Assembly: GCF_032854445.1 (NCBI RefSeq)
Contig: NC_088297.1
Span: forward strand, 4,961,991-5,025,990
Direction: 5' to 3'
Length of the DNA stretch: 64,000 nt
Origin: Liolophura sinensis
Taxonomy: Eukaryota > Mollusca > Polyplacophora > Chitonida > Chitonidae
Shown: positions 45,130 through 57,799 of the stretch, piece after piece
Layout of the letters: each line of letters starts with the position of its first letter
How positions within the stretch are numbered: position 1 is the first letter of the stretch
Translations under genes and position numbers: made by a program
Notes under the pieces: model-generated
What the model saw: only the letters and a program-made list of their open reading frames with translations
The model's database searches: none
What the model was told of the DNA's origin: nothing

Positions 45130-45940
45130 AAAATGTCACTGCTGCACAGCAAATAAAGAACTTGTAATATGGCAAATTAGCAAAAAGTCACTTTGTGTTT
45201 ATATATCTTCTATAGGAGCCTACAAGGACAAGTGTATTGAGAAAAATGTTATTTTTTCTTTGTTTTCCTTAATTTAATCCGTATTATCCGGTTCAAAAGC
45301 CTTGGCAGAAACTCAAGAATGTTTTGTGGGTTACACTTGTTTTTTGCTTTTGTCTTTACGCGTGAAATTGCCTAATGGCAAGGGACGGCAAGGGATGCTT
45401 ACCGATTTACTCTTCTGCCCATATACGACGTCTTTCATCGTGTAATATCGTTGTTTACAAACGTGAAATCGCGAGATTTACCCTTGTGCTATTACCCGCC
45501 CGTGTGGCTTTGTGTCTTACAGGAGGATTTCGCAGCGTTGATGAGAGCGATGAGACTCCCTTAATCCCTTGAAGGCGTTGTTTTATTCCCGCATGACGCC
45601 GCTAACAACCTGCATAAACCTATCACAAACGACTTGTGTGTGTGTGTGCAACACCTTGCGCTTCTAGGCTACATCCAGCACTCGAACAGGTTTGCTGGGA
45701 GACAGTAAAATCAGGATTGTATCCAGAATACGGCGGTGAGAGTAGCTTAATACAAAGGTTTTAAATTTAGAAAGTAGAAGGCACTTATCACGGCCCATAC
45801 GGATACTTTATTTCCAATGTATACAAATTCCCTACGGCTCACGCTTTCGCTAATCATCGCCACAGAAATTTACACAACAAATTCTCAACAACTGTAAATA
45901 TGTCTGCAGAATGTGAAGCACTGAGTTATGTGTTGAACAA
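45130..45940. other. Unannotated non-coding stretch
   Basis: A plus-strand frame at 45375-45572 begins with ATG but has no domain. A short GT run lies near 45635. Confidence 0.35.
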
Positions 45941-45946
45941 ATGATT

Positions 45947-46277
45947 ATAAGCGTCAAGTCCGACAGCCATATACCATTCGTAGTCCGTAAAAGGCGTTCC
46001 TAGTCGATAATCGCAAGATCCATTTACAAAACAACGTTTAACACTAACTCCCAAAGACAAAGGTATGTAAGGAAATTATACAAATAAGAAACAAAACCGG
46101 TAACACATAAGAGAGAAGCGGTCATCAGTTTTCAATGATGCCGGGCAGACAATGAATATTCCAGGCATGAATTCCATATCAAAGTTCAAATTCGTAGTCC
46201 GTGAATGAGTTCCGTGTCAAATAACAATTAAACAAGGTATCTCAGTCGCGCTTTGATTGCAACTGTTCATAAAGGCA
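45947..46277 (-). repeat. Family B segment, copy 1 of a long direct repeat
   Basis: Highly similar over its length to 54181-54503. It contains the complement of B2 ('gataatcgcaagatccattt') and then 'cggtcatcagttttcaatga' and 'tctcagtcgcgctttgattg'. Confidence 0.85.
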
Positions 46278-46284
46278 ACCGTTT

Positions 46285-47465
46285 AAACGGCAGCCTTTCG
46301 GGGCAGATACCAGATAGACATCTTTCTTTTTCAATTGGACTTAGTCCACATCAACTTAGTCATCTACGCATCAAAATTGATTTTATCTTGATTTCAAATT
46401 CCAGTTAAATCCCCGCATAACTATATAATGTATCCCTAGTGTATTATCAACACAGAACTTCTACCAAATCTAAAATGTTGAGAGTTCATATATGCTATTC
46501 CAGTAAAAGTTAAATGTCAGGCGTATGTTAACACCTTGGGATAGGTATTGGTACCAAGCTGCAGGTATTATCTGCTTGCCATTGACATAACATGGGTTTA
46601 AAGAAGCTGGATGCCACTTATTTCCCCAATACAACTATTTTGGAAGAGGAGGGAGAGGGGCCATGGAATATATCACACCCAAACGTTATTGGCACTAAAA
46701 CTTTTGGTTTATGACCGAAAACATGGTCTGCATGTCAAAGAATTCAGTATTTATCGGTAACGGAAACGGCGATTTTATTTCCTAGTTAAGAGTAGCATCC
46801 TGTTGTGATTGTGTCTTTAAAGAGAATATACTCATATCACCGATGATTATCGAGAAGTGTCGAAGATTACCGAGTATTACCGAGTATTACCGTCGACACG
46901 AAGGAATAGCGAAACGTTCAGTGATGCATTGCTCGAGCTTGGAATTGGTTTAATAGTGGCGTTTTGAGAAAGAGTTTGAAAGCTGTCGTTCAGCTTGTCT
47001 GGCGGATACTGTTTGCCAGTATAAGGCAAATGCAGAAGAAAATGTTGATGTGGGAATGTTAAGGCTTCGGTGTTTTGATACCATGCTCTTGATTAGTTGA
47101 CTTTATCTGCCAAGTTGGTGGTCACGCTAACTCGAGATTTTACGAGACATGAGCGCATTACATCAAAAGCTGTAACATATATATACAACAGCTAAATATT
47201 TACAAAGGAAAGCTCTGTGTTCCGCTTTGTGGCCGCCTAACTTTTGAATGCCACATTCATCACAGCTTTGTTACTTTGGCACGAACGCAGTAATCAGCTA
47301 AGAAAGCCATCTGGCAGGCGATTATACGTCACTTCCTGTTAATCGATGCCCTGCGTAAGAGCGTGACCATCTTCATTAAATCTCCTTGTGATGTCTGACG
47401 TTTCATTGCTTTGGTATGCCTTTTACAGACGCTAATTATGCCGTTATGATCTATCAGAAGCTAAG
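46285..47465. other. Unannotated non-coding stretch
   Basis: Short 'accgagtatt' duplications near 46862-46890 and otherwise nothing. Confidence 0.35.
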
Positions 47466-47499
47466 CATCGAAACAGACATCTGTATAAAAGCCGTCCAC

Positions 47500-47630
47500 C
47501 AAAGTGGACGTTCCAGGTCAATAATCGAATAGCCAACTTAAAAAACGACGTTTCACACAAACCATCAAAGGAACTAAGAAAATGTATTAAAAATATAAAG
47601 AAAGCACTGAACAGTTTTCAGTGATGAGGG
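47500..47630 (-). repeat. Family B fragment
   Basis: 'aggtcaataatcgaatagcc', 'acacaaaccatcaaaggaac' and 'gaacagttttcagtgatgag' parallel copy 1 at 45947 in the same order. Confidence 0.6.
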
Positions 47631-47954
47631 AAAGGCGCAAGGAATGGTTTGTGTAAATGAATGAAAACAGTATCCAAATCGTACACCAGGTTCGTATGTG
47701 GAAGTCGTTTTGACAAACGATTAGGATTGGAGGTGAATGAAAAAATCTTTTTTTCTGCATGTGACAGAATTTCTCTGAACTTTTGCTGGTATAGATTTTT
47801 TTTCGAGTCTTCATCTGTCATAGTCCTCACGGTTTGGATTAAAACAGAGAAGGCTGTTTTCCAAAATGCCCCAAAAGACTCCACGTGAGCTGTATCTCTT
47901 AAATATACCAGGAATTCAATTAGCTAAACAGACATTCGAACAGCATGCAGCCGT

Positions 47955-48040
47955 CAAGCATAACGGATTATCAGGATCAACAATCGCAAGACCAATTTCC
48001 AAAACAACGTTCAACACAAACTACCAAAAAGAATCTTGTT
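47955..48040 (-). repeat. Family B, block B2
   Basis: 'aatcgcaagaccaatttcca' and 'aacaacgttcaacacaaact' are the complement of B2. Confidence 0.75.
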
Positions 48041-48114
48041 CAACACGATGAATACACAAGCCTAACCCGGAGTTGGGTGGTTTAGAAATCTCACATTTTG
48101 ACATATTATGCGCA

Positions 48115-48600
48115 TATCGAGTCTGAAATATGCACTTTCTGGAATATAAAGGACTCAGGGTCTACAACAGAGAAACGGAATCCAGAGCATTGACGACAGA
48201 TAGTTGGCAAATAGTCACACGGTGAAAAACGGTCTCGTGTGGGTTTTATCCCATTTGTTCGCGTACCCAAAATTACGCCTACAAAAGTGTACTTTTGAGG
48301 CAAATAAATGTCACAAAATACTATTTTTGGCGCTGAAGCTTACAATTTTCCTGCAGATTATCATCCCATGTTCCAAGCAAACCCCAAAACACCTTTCTAA
48401 AATCAATAGAACTCTCAGAATCAGGAAAAATGGGCAAGTTAGTCATGGATGATATTTATGGTCATTTTTGGTAATTGCTAAATAATATTAAAGTACACGA
48501 GCCCTACCACCATGACTTAAGCAGAATTAGGCAAAGAATGCGCAACGATGTTAAGTGCAATTCATTAGAGGTCATTGGCCCAGAATTGTCAGTAGGAGTC
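48115..48600 (-). repeat. Family B, B1 in two pieces
   Basis: 'ggaatccagagcattgacga' with 'agttggcaaatagtcacacg', then, after unrelated sequence, 'caccatgacttaagcagaat' and 'taggcaaagaatgcgcaacg'. Confidence 0.65.
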
Positions 48601-48789
48601 ACGACTTCCTCACATTTATGAACAACGATAACGCCTTTTCTTTTATACCCTATCAGAATAATCAGTTATGTCTCTGCGTATTTTTGTGAGTATTGTAATT
48701 GGTGACAATGTATAGTTGTGCTGGAAATGAACCTTGCGCTCATCCCTTTGGACATTTTAACCGAAGTGTTCTTGGTCGCTTGTCATTTC

Positions 48790-49085
48790 TTTGCTAAATG
48801 TGATGACAACAGAGCATTTTGAGTAATTCTAGACCAGTGAAGTCTATTTCATTACTATTAAACTCACTGATTTTTTTTTACCTAATTCTACATATGCCTC
48901 GGTGCTCGATGTCGTGTGTGTTGCTTCTATCTGAACATTTACATAACAAGTTAAGTAAATTGATAGTAGTCCGTATTTCACCGCTGATACGTGTGAACAT
49001 TTGCCAGCTATCACACTGTTGTCGCTGCTCTGGTCTTAAACTTCCAGCTGTATCCTTTGAATTTATATCGTATTTTATGTGGAAT
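48790..49085 (+). repeat. Family B, block B1
   Basis: 'gatgacaacagagcattttg', 'agtaattctagaccagtgaa', 'tttacctaattctacatatg', then 'gccagctatcacactgttgt' and 'cgctgctctggtcttaaact'. Lies in opposite orientation to the B1 pieces at 48115-48600. Confidence 0.8.
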
Positions 49086-49089
49086 TTGC

Positions 49090-50070
49090 CGCATCGGTGC
49101 ATGACGATATTTCAAAAGTTCTTGTTGGAGGGAAATGGGTGTAGGAAAAGGGGGAGTTGATCCCGCTTGACCGCAGACACCTTGAAAAATTTTAACCGTT
49201 TTAACTACACTTCTTTGGACCTCCAATCGCGTGACACGTGTATCTGATTTCACCAAGACTTAATCCCTGCCTTTAACGCCAGCGTTGATGATCAGTAAAA
49301 GCTGTACACACAGCATTGTCTCTCACTCGAGGTGTTGTATATTTGAAGTTTCTGCAGCGTCGTCCCAGGCTTTCCCTAAGACTGAAACTCCTTTGGCCGG
49401 TCAGGGTATCCGCACAGAGGCCCATAGGGCAACAGAAGCTATTTGGGCCATTGCAAACATCGGTATCATTTGCCGAGATAAGGAAGCGCTTTGAAGCCCT
49501 GTGCATGCCACCGTCACGTTTGCTATAACATGGCATCAACATTGTCAGTGCAATGTTTCGTTTGAAACACCCTCGTCTCACCCTGTCCACATGCATTTGG
49601 TGTAGGATTCTTACATCCCAGTAGAACGTAAATGAACCCGTCTGCTTTTTTCATCCATTTCTTTTCTGGTGTCATCAATCGAAAGTATTTCACACCTCTC
49701 CGCAATTACGTATCTAAAACCCCGCTGCCATACACCGAATGTTAGCGGTAACGTCATCTTGCCATGCCGCGTGAATTCTCGCGATTTGTGAAAGTGTTTA
49801 CTGGAAAAAAACTCTCAAGTTTTAAACGTTTTCCGCGAAGACGGCAAATAGCATGATATAACGCTGTATTTCTTGTGCTAACGAAAAATAGGTAAGAATT
49901 CAACGAAATCATTTTTTTTTCATTGCTTTTCTTGAAAAAAACAACGTTGTTTATATTTATTTTTTAACTTTGTCCTCCATGTTTTTAAATGAATCGTAGG
50001 TATCATGAATCGATCTTTCTACAAAATACCGCGTCAATCTTACCGAACTTATTAATACAGAGTTTGAAGT
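49090..50070. other. Unannotated stretch with overlapping open frames
   Basis: Minus-strand frames at 49273-49596 and 49523-49705 contain several cysteines (for example VCNGPNSFCCPMGLC) but no signal peptide, splice logic or known domain. Plus-strand frames overlap them. I cannot support a gene. Confidence 0.25.
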
Positions 50071-50077
50071 TAACAGT

Positions 50078-50540
50078 TTATTAATACAAGACGCATGTTT
50101 GGTTGCTTAGCTGGTTATTGGCGTCTCCTTTCAGCTGAATGGTGGGCGCCACAAACAATACTAGGGCAGGAGGGGCCTCTGTGGCTCAGTTGGTTAGCAC
50201 GTTAGCGCAGCGTAATGACCCAGAAGTCTTTCACCAGTGCGGTCGCTGTGAGTTCAAGTCCAGCTCATGCTGGCTTCCTCTCCGGCCGTACGTGGGAAGG
50301 TTTGCAGCACCCTGCGGATAGTCGTGGGTTTCCCCCGGGCTCTGCCCTGTTTCCACCCACCATAATGCTGGCCGCCGTCGTATAAAAGAAATATTCTTGA
50401 GTACGGCGTAAAACACCAAGCAAATAACTAAATAAATTTATTAACACAAGACACATGTTTGGTTGATTGGCTGGTTGAAGTTGTTGGCGTCTCCATTCAG
50501 CTGAACTGTTTGCGCCACAAACAATACAAGGGCAGGAGTG
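50078..50540 (+). repeat. Direct duplication of about 95 bp flanking a SINE
   Basis: 50078-50172 ('tttattaatacaagacgcat', 'ggcgtctcctttcagctgaa', 'cgccacaaacaatactaggg') is repeated at about 50437-50540 with a small number of changes and a short insertion. The family A SINE lies between the copies. Confidence 0.88.
50174..50438 (+). repeat. SINE family A, full length
   Basis: Complete head ('ggcctctgtggctcagttgg'), B-box ('gagttcaagtccagctcatg'), body ('tttcccccgggctctgccct') and tail ('cggcgtaaaacaccaagcaa'). Good reference copy for the family. Confidence 0.96.
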
Positions 50541-50559
50541 GAACAATGCATGCAAGGTA

Positions 50560-53330
50560 AGAAGCAGTCAAATGCAGTAGATATGTAAGCAATCATATAC
50601 AGAATGTTTAGGTACATGCAATCAATAAACCATCCAAAATTTCCAAGCATGAAAATAAAGACTTAACTGAAAAACCCTCATGGGTACCACATACATGCTG
50701 TAAAAAACATGCAAGATTGTTACTCATATAACGTAACAGAGTTCACAAAGCATTGGCATGGGGAATACATACATATACATGCTACATGTCACATAATATA
50801 GGGAGACATATAAAGGTACAAATGGTTCAGGCTCATGCAATCAACTAAGCATGCAGGATTAAAACCGGCGACATGCATTTAAAAACTTAACTACAACTTT
50901 GAAGATAATTTTACGGTTTCTTGTCGGCCTAAGGACAGATACCATGCTAATAGAAAAAAATGTGAGACTGTGTCCTTAACCAGACACCTATCACATAATC
51001 CATTCTTCAATGAAGAGAAATTCGCGGGTGTTGATGATAAATCATGGTGTCAATTCTCCGTGTGACATGATAAATCTGTCCGAAACAGTTTATCCCAAAT
51101 GTTTTCCGCTTTGGAAATTATTTTAAAAAGCTTGGGTTATGCATTTATGTTTTTTAAATCCCGTAAATTCAGTTGAAGTGTACGCAAAAAATCTTCAGAT
51201 ATACGTTTTTCAGCATCTCCAAAAACCAACTTTTGATAGAAGAGTCGGACATATGTGCCCTAAAACAGCTCAAGCTTCCAGTGTACAGGCTGTAAGAATT
51301 ATGACCTTCAACGTTGTTGTTGTTGACTATCCGACATGTGTATTTGTCATAACCAATTAAGCCACACCCTAACAGCCATAAGCTACGACATGACAAACAA
51401 ATGTCCAAGACACAGACTTGAACTAACAGCGGTGAGGGACTTTACTTTCAGGAAAACTTCAAATACTCAGCTTAGACGTTTGTTAATCCTATAATCTTCC
51501 TAAAGCTTAAAAGAGGATCAGGATTATTGAAAGGGCGGAGTATTAACCACAAACTGAGCCATTTTTTAAACTGGATTTTTTTAAGCAAATTGTCACATGC
51601 TTCAATGTAAATGTTTGTGATAAAAAGATGTAAGAGAATCATATTCGTGATTTACAAATCGCATTCTTTTTTGAAAAATTATAATCAGATATTTACAAAA
51701 ATGTCAAAAAGACAAATACGGTGTGGTTATCTCGATATATAACCTTCAAAGACAAATGAAAGCGGATTCAACGAGATTTCCAATGCTTGCGTCAAAACGT
51801 TTCCATAAAATGGCTGGTACATTTAAGCACAGCGGAGAAGAATAGCCTTTCTGTGTGCGACTCTTTTTTTTTCTCATGTGAAGAAATGACATAAGAGCTT
51901 TTAGCTGTAATTCTGTAAAAACCTCCTCTCTTTTCAGCTTACACCGCTTTATGTCCATATTGAAAAGTTCATCCTTTGATATCTTTAGCTGATCCGTTCT
52001 CGCCTGTGAAAGCTGTTCTCAAAATTCCACGCACCCTTTTTGAGCCAGTTGTTTCACGTAATTCCTTCGTCATTCGCTGACGTCACAAAGAGGTGTATGC
52101 GCATAACCCGATCGCCGTAAAGGATTCTCAAGATGCCGTAAACGAGGAGTCAAACTTGACGCCACGCAAAAGGCGTGGGATAAAATACTTTATTATATGC
52201 CCGTGGAAATGAGTAGCTTGGAGTCTCTTCCCACTGAAACAAGTGTGCCATTGGCAAACCGACAGCAGCCATTCCCTTTTCGGATCTCGGACAAAATCCA
52301 TCTAAAATAACCACCAGTCTCTCCGAATTATTTTGGTAAGACACTCGTAACTGCAAAGCTTTGGATCTAGGAAAAAACGAACTTTTTTTTTAAAGCTTGT
52401 GTTGTGCAACTTAAAACTTTAAAATATGTCTGTAATCCCAGTAAAAATGAACGGGTATATCCCATGTCGAATTCATATATATCCATCCCCGGTACAAATC
52501 GTCAGTGGATGAGTACATGAGCTAGATATAGGCCTAGCATTTGTAGAACAGGTTCATTTCACCTGCACGTAAAGGATATAGGAAACGTTTGCCTTTTGAT
52601 CCCTCAGATGCCGTTTAAGATGCATCCCAACATATAAAAGTGCACGAAAGCGTTTAAGCTTTCTCCTTGCGAAGCAAAAATGGTTTTAAGCTACACGTTC
52701 CTTAAGGCCCCAGCGGTCAGTGCGGATATTAAGCAGATTTATTTGACCATCAAAGGTAATAGCTGTCAAAACAACTAAAAATATAATATATATGAGCCTG
52801 AATTGGGGCGCTAAGCTGATTTTGTGATCCCAGAAAATTCGTTTTCAAAAACTTCTCACTATATTGATAGAAAATATGAGTAATATTGAAGAATCGTTAA
52901 GAGATACAATATATGCCTCATTGACATCAAAAGCAACAATCGTCGTTTTAATTGTCTTTATGTATTGACTAAATCATTACAATTTGTTTTGTTGAGCTTG
53001 TCGCTCACTTCCAGTTATCTGTCAAATAATGCATGGTCACTTCAAATACTGCCTTTCCTTAGTGAGACATAAAACCACGATCACTACATATCATCCATGT
53101 CTGATGTCCATATTGTTGCAAAAATACAACAATAAAAAGTGCTTTTTTTATATATCATAATGGTAATGTCGTTCCAAACATATAATCACAGAACTCTTTT
53201 CATAAACAACATTCAAACACCGGTTCTTTAAGGAATATACATAGTCGTGATTCTATACTTATATAGTGTAAATAAAACTGGCAACACGTACGACTGAAAC
53301 TGTGAAGACGACAGATACAAAGAAAACAAA
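50560..53330. other. Long unannotated stretch
   Basis: No SINE, family B or tandem array recognised, and no exon I can support. It is one of the largest repeat-poor blocks outside the gene. Frames at 51139-51408 and 52150-52356 are short and featureless. Confidence 0.35.
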
Positions 53331-53339
53331 ACGAAGGTA

Positions 53340-53480
53340 ATTCGTTTTGAGGTAGTTGACCGGAAGCCGTCTTTTACCTGTTACGTGGGACCAATTGAAA
53401 ATGATCACAATATCGTCGCTGCTCTGATTTTATTCTATATGTTGCAAGTTATTATATTATTATATTCGAGACACAACATC
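53340..53480 (+). repeat. Family B, B1 fragment
   Basis: 'gaccggaagccgtcttttac', 'tgttacgtgggaccaattga' and 'atcgtcgctgctctgatttt' match B1. Confidence 0.65.
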
Positions 53481-54106
53481 TAAATCAAATTTCAAACTGG
53501 CAGCCCGCGAATAATTTCCAGGTAAAATAAAAAACATGACTGCAAGTTTCCAAAAAAAAAAAACACATCGTTAATGTAATTAACAAGGATGTTTGTTCTC
53601 CCCTGGTGCCGGATTTAACGGAATTAGAAAAAAGATGGCTATGCATGATACCTCTGCTAAAAATAGGTGGACCCAAAGCACAATCGAGGACCGGGTAGTA
53701 TAAGAAAAAGCCTCGTGGTTCAATGAAATTCAAAAGTTCAAAATTCATTCAGTGAAGTTATAAATACCGGCAATGGGACTTCCTCGTGCCGTACAGATCT
53801 TCAATGTTTGATTAATGTGTGTTATTATCGTTTTACTTATAAACTCCGACCTCCATTCACTTCCTTTGTTTTTACAGCGGCTGTCCGGTAAACGTTATAA
53901 TTACCTAACTGAGCACATTTCGGATTTGTTTCACGTCAGCGTTTTATTGGCATCCTGTGAGTGCTCTCTCTATATTTATGTATACATTTACAATTAACAA
54001 GTAAGTTGACCGATGACTTGCCCGATCGATTCAAGTACGTGCCTGTCAGTTTACATCTATACGGAGCGATAGTCTACTGTCAGTGTACTGAAAATGGACA
54101 CTGAAT

Positions 54107-54503
54107 GGTTAGCGTTGTCCGTTGTTTTGTGGAAATTGGCCTTTGCCATTATTGACCTGGAACGTTCCTTGTGGTTAAATATAAGCGTCATGTCCGACAT
54201 TCGTATACCATTCGTAGTCCGTAAAGGGCGTTCCTAGTCGATAATCGCAAGATCCATTTACAAAACAACGTTTAAGGCTAGCTCCCAAAGACAAAGGTAT
54301 GTAAGAAATTATACAAATAGGAAATAAAGCCCGTAACACACAAGCGAGAAGCGGTCATCAGTTTTCAATGATGCCGGGCAGACAGTGGATATTCTAGGCA
54401 TGAATGCCATATCAAAGTTCAAATTCGCAGTTTATGAATGAGTTCCAGGTCAATTAAACAAGGTATCTCAGTCGTGCTTTGATTGCAACTGTTCATAAAG
54501 GCA
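54107..54503. repeat. Family B foldback and copy 2 of the long direct repeat
   Basis: A plus-oriented B2 arm at 54112-54168 ('gttgttttgtggaaattggc') is followed, after about 60 bp, by its inverted partner at 54228-54273 ('gataatcgcaagatccattt', 'acaaaacaacgttt'). From 54181 to 54503 the sequence closely matches 45947-46277. Confidence 0.8.
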
Positions 54504-54509
54504 TCATGC

Positions 54510-55345
54510 AGATGTAATAAGCATGGCTGCCTTTACAGCCCCTAGTCCCAGGTTAAGCGGTATGAGATACAGTTCGGAAATGACGAGCGTTACAGGCTTT
54601 AGCCGAACAGATTGTGATTCAACGCAAAACTAAGTAGAATAGGCCGGAACATCTGTAGTTATGTTAATGTTTTAAAGAGTAAATTAATTTTTCCGGACTG
54701 TTGTCGTAAATCTGATCTTCTTATAACACTACAACCAGGATAAATCATTTACCAATAAAATTTGATTTTTGTGTCACCCCCCGTCATTTTCTCATCAAAT
54801 TATTTCAAAAACATATTTGTTATCCAGCTGCATAGATCCGTTTTTATGCGATACTTCTTTGATCCATTTGTACAAAAGTCATCGATTCACTTCTTGCCCT
54901 GAAACACCCCATGTCCTTCCGTTCAGATAATCACGTGACCGGTTATCTTGACCAGAACAACAATTATGCAATAAATGTCTGGAGAAATCGAACAAAACGA
55001 GTTTGGACAAACGTAAGACGACCGCGGACTGCCGAGTAAGATCATTAGAGATCAATGAAGAGCAATGACATTCGCTTCGTCATCGCCTTTATTTTAATCG
55101 TTCATTATTCATCCAGCGGTCTATTCACGTAATTAACCTGTTCATTGTACACAGGGAAATATTTATTTATTGATATCCACCCTTCATAGGGTAATAAAAC
55201 CTATAGGACATCGGATATTACAGAACCATCTAAGTTTTTGCATTTTAACCCCCAGGCCACGCGAAACGTTCTCGTACATGGACGTTCTCTCCGCCTGCTT
55301 TCATTTTTCTCTGGTGGCAATGAACGGCCAACGCTGCTCTTTCGT
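54510..55345. other. Unannotated non-coding stretch
   Basis: Nothing recognised on either strand. Confidence 0.35.
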
Positions 55346-55354
55346 GTAATCTTA

Positions 55355-55535
55355 CATGAAGTTTGTTACAGGCCAATTGTCCTCCAGCAGTATGACAGAG
55401 TTCGGTTATAAAACTTGCCGAAAGTCGGTGGTTTTCTTCTAGCAATCCAGTTTCTGCCACCCATTATGTAGGCCCTACTTGTCGTATTCATAGGGCCTAT
55501 AAGTGACACATTCTGGAGTATGGTAATTAACAACA
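55355..55535 (+). repeat. Degraded SINE body
   Basis: 'acaggccaattgtcctccag', 'taaaacttgccgaaagtcgg', 'tggttttcttctagcaatcc' and 'tataagtgacacattctgga' match the 'gccgaagt..ggtggttt' body with its tail. Confidence 0.55.
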
Positions 55536-55645
55536 ATCGCTCAATCAGGCTGACGCTATTACGTTCCAGTCCTTCAATGACCCTGCATGCATGTTCGAAA
55601 ATTTACTTACATGAGACCCAATTCTTGTACCATGAAAGTTTATAC

Positions 55646-55880
55646 TTATTTATTTATTTATTTATTTATTTGATTGGTGTTTTACGTCATACTCATTTAT
55701 ATTTCATAATATATAAATATTTCAATTATACCACGGCGGCCATCATTATGGTGAGAGGAAATTGGAGTCTGGGGAAAGCCACGACCATCCACAGGTTTTT
55801 GGCAGTTGGAGAGGAAGCCAGCGTGAACTGGACTTGAACTCACATCGACCGCATTGACGAGAGGCTTCTGGATCGTGAGT
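55646..55880 (-). repeat. SINE family A with a short internal insertion
   Basis: An (attt)n end, then 'gattggtgttttacgtcata', an insertion of about 30 bp of 'atatttcataatatataaat', then 'ccacggcggccatcattatg' and the tRNA-side 'gaactggacttgaactcaca'. It reaches close to the head. Confidence 0.85.
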
Positions 55881-56184
55881 CTTACCGTTAGTCAAAAATA
55901 AGTATCATAGTGGAGCATTCATTGCAACTGTCCATATAGCCAACGTGCCGATTTCAATTAACATGATGCATATACAGCCCTATGGGCTATACAGGTTGTG
56001 TTTATGCAGTTATCGGAATACAAAAGTAAATGCTACCTCTTACATATATGTAGAGGTTTATCTCACACTGTGCAATACATTCGGATCACCTACCCCGTGT
56101 GAGCGGCGTTCTGAATACTGATTTCATTCAGTCGCCTAAGACATACCTTGAGCTTTTCCTACATTATTGAAAACTGTTGACCGC

Positions 56185-56355
56185 TTCTCTTGTTAAGATT
56201 CCGTCATATTTTGGTACTTTATATACTTTCTTAGCTCTTTGATAATTTGTGTTAAACGTGGTTTTGGGAATTGGCCTTGCGATTATTGACCCCGTACGTC
56301 ATTACTGGTTGACGGCTGGTATACGAATGTCTGTTTCGACGCATAGATTTGACCT
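56185..56355 (+). repeat. Family B, block B2
   Basis: 'tatatactttcttagctctt', 'tgtgttaaacgtggttttgg', 'gaattggccttgcgattatt', then 'ggctggtatacgaatgtctg'. One of the cleanest B2 copies, useful as a reference. Confidence 0.85.
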
Positions 56356-56359
56356 TGAA

Positions 56360-56985
56360 ATATTCGTGACAGCAACCGGAACTTAAACTTGAGAAACTTT
56401 CATACAACCGGATCATCTCTCAGGTTCAAATTTTGACAGAACTACATACATGAGTCTACGCCATTTTGGAGCGAATCAGTGCAATGGATTTCGTTGTGGG
56501 GGAAATATCGCGTTCCAGATTCCTACCCTCTGATGTCATGTCAATGAGCGACCCACATAGAGTGACCTTGTAAACAGGTTAGATCAAGGAATACCTTATG
56601 TACACAAACATACGTCGAAAGTATGTCTTCTAAATTTGCTCTCCATGGATTCACTTAGGATTGCTTCGCTGTCTTTCGCCATTGGATTCAGCGAGTTCAC
56701 ACAAAGGCGCTTTACTTAAGGTGTTAAAGCCGTAATCAAGCTTATGTTATGCCACTGGATAGGACGGATTGTCTATACCAAAGTGTGTATCATTTTTACT
56801 GTGTTCTGATTGACCCGGACGATCGAAGAATTGGCATCGTCGGAAAACGGCCTAACCGTTTGATCGTGATGAGATTTAAGCATATTAATTACAGTAATTA
56901 TTTTTGAAAGATGATCTACCTTTAAAGCAATCAAAGCAATCGATTGCAGTCAAAGTGCAAATGAGAGCTATAGACTTATATTTGC
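56360..56985. other. Unannotated non-coding stretch
   Basis: Nothing recognised on either strand. Confidence 0.35.
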
Positions 56986-56989
56986 ATTC

Positions 56990-57120
56990 GACCTGCAAAT
57001 TATTCACGGATTACGAGTTTGAAATTTGAAATGGGTGTCATGAATATCTATCTATGAATATGTCTTTTCTGCCTGATTTAAAACTGATGACTGCTTCGGT
57101 TCTCTTATGAACAATTTGTT
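56990..57120 (+). repeat. Family B fragment (inverse of the 46120-46240 segment)
   Basis: 'cggattacgagtttgaaatt', 'tgaatatgtcttttctgcct' and 'aaactgatgactgcttcggt' are the complement of part of the long direct repeat. Confidence 0.6.
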
Positions 57121-57139
57121 AATAATAGACCATAAATAA

Positions 57140-57358
57140 ACAGATTTATTTATTTATCAGGTTGGTGTTTTACGTCCTACACAAAAATATTTCACTTACA
57201 CGACGTCAGCGTTATGGTGGGTGGAAACCGGGCAGAACCCAATGGAAACCTACGACCATCCGCACGTTGCTAGACGATCTTTCCACGTATAACCTTTGAG
57301 GAAACCAGCATGAGCTGGACTTGAACTCACAGTGGCACTATGGTGAGGGGCTCCTGAT
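57140..57358 (-). repeat. SINE family A
   Basis: (attt)n end, 'aggttggtgttttacgtcct', 'ggtgggtggaaaccgggcag', 'cagcatgagctggacttgaa', then the degraded head to 'ggcactatggtgaggggctc'. Confidence 0.9.
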
Positions 57359-57799
57359 TTATTGCGTCGTGCTGGATTGAGTGTTTTGAATAAACCACCA
57401 TTTGAGCACACATCCATCTGGGTCAGGTGACGGGGCGCTACCTGAGTGTACCCGCGGGTTCACCCGGTCAAGGTGTGGGAGAGGGGGATAACAGGTAACG
57501 TGTGTACAGGTGAGTTTAACCTGGATTTGTCCGCCGAATCGGTCAAACAAACACCCTTGAGACATGTGAGAGTGTGGCCACAGCGTCCCACGAAGCTTAC
57601 AACGGGAGGAGTAGGATTACGTGCGATAATAAAGCCTACTGGACACATGTGCTCACCACATATCGTAACGTAACGTCAATATCACATTTGAGAGCATACA
57701 AGTTAAGGTTTTTATAGTTCAGATTCCAACAGACCAAAAGTCCACTTAGTAGCGATAATAAGTACATAAACTTGAGAATCCGTGCATCAAAGAAAAAAA

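Noticed and set aside
49273-49705. Cysteine-containing minus-strand frames that might be exons of a secreted protein
   Set aside because: The cysteine pattern does not match Ly6, EGF, kringle or WAP types that I know. Two frames overlap and no consistent splice path was found.
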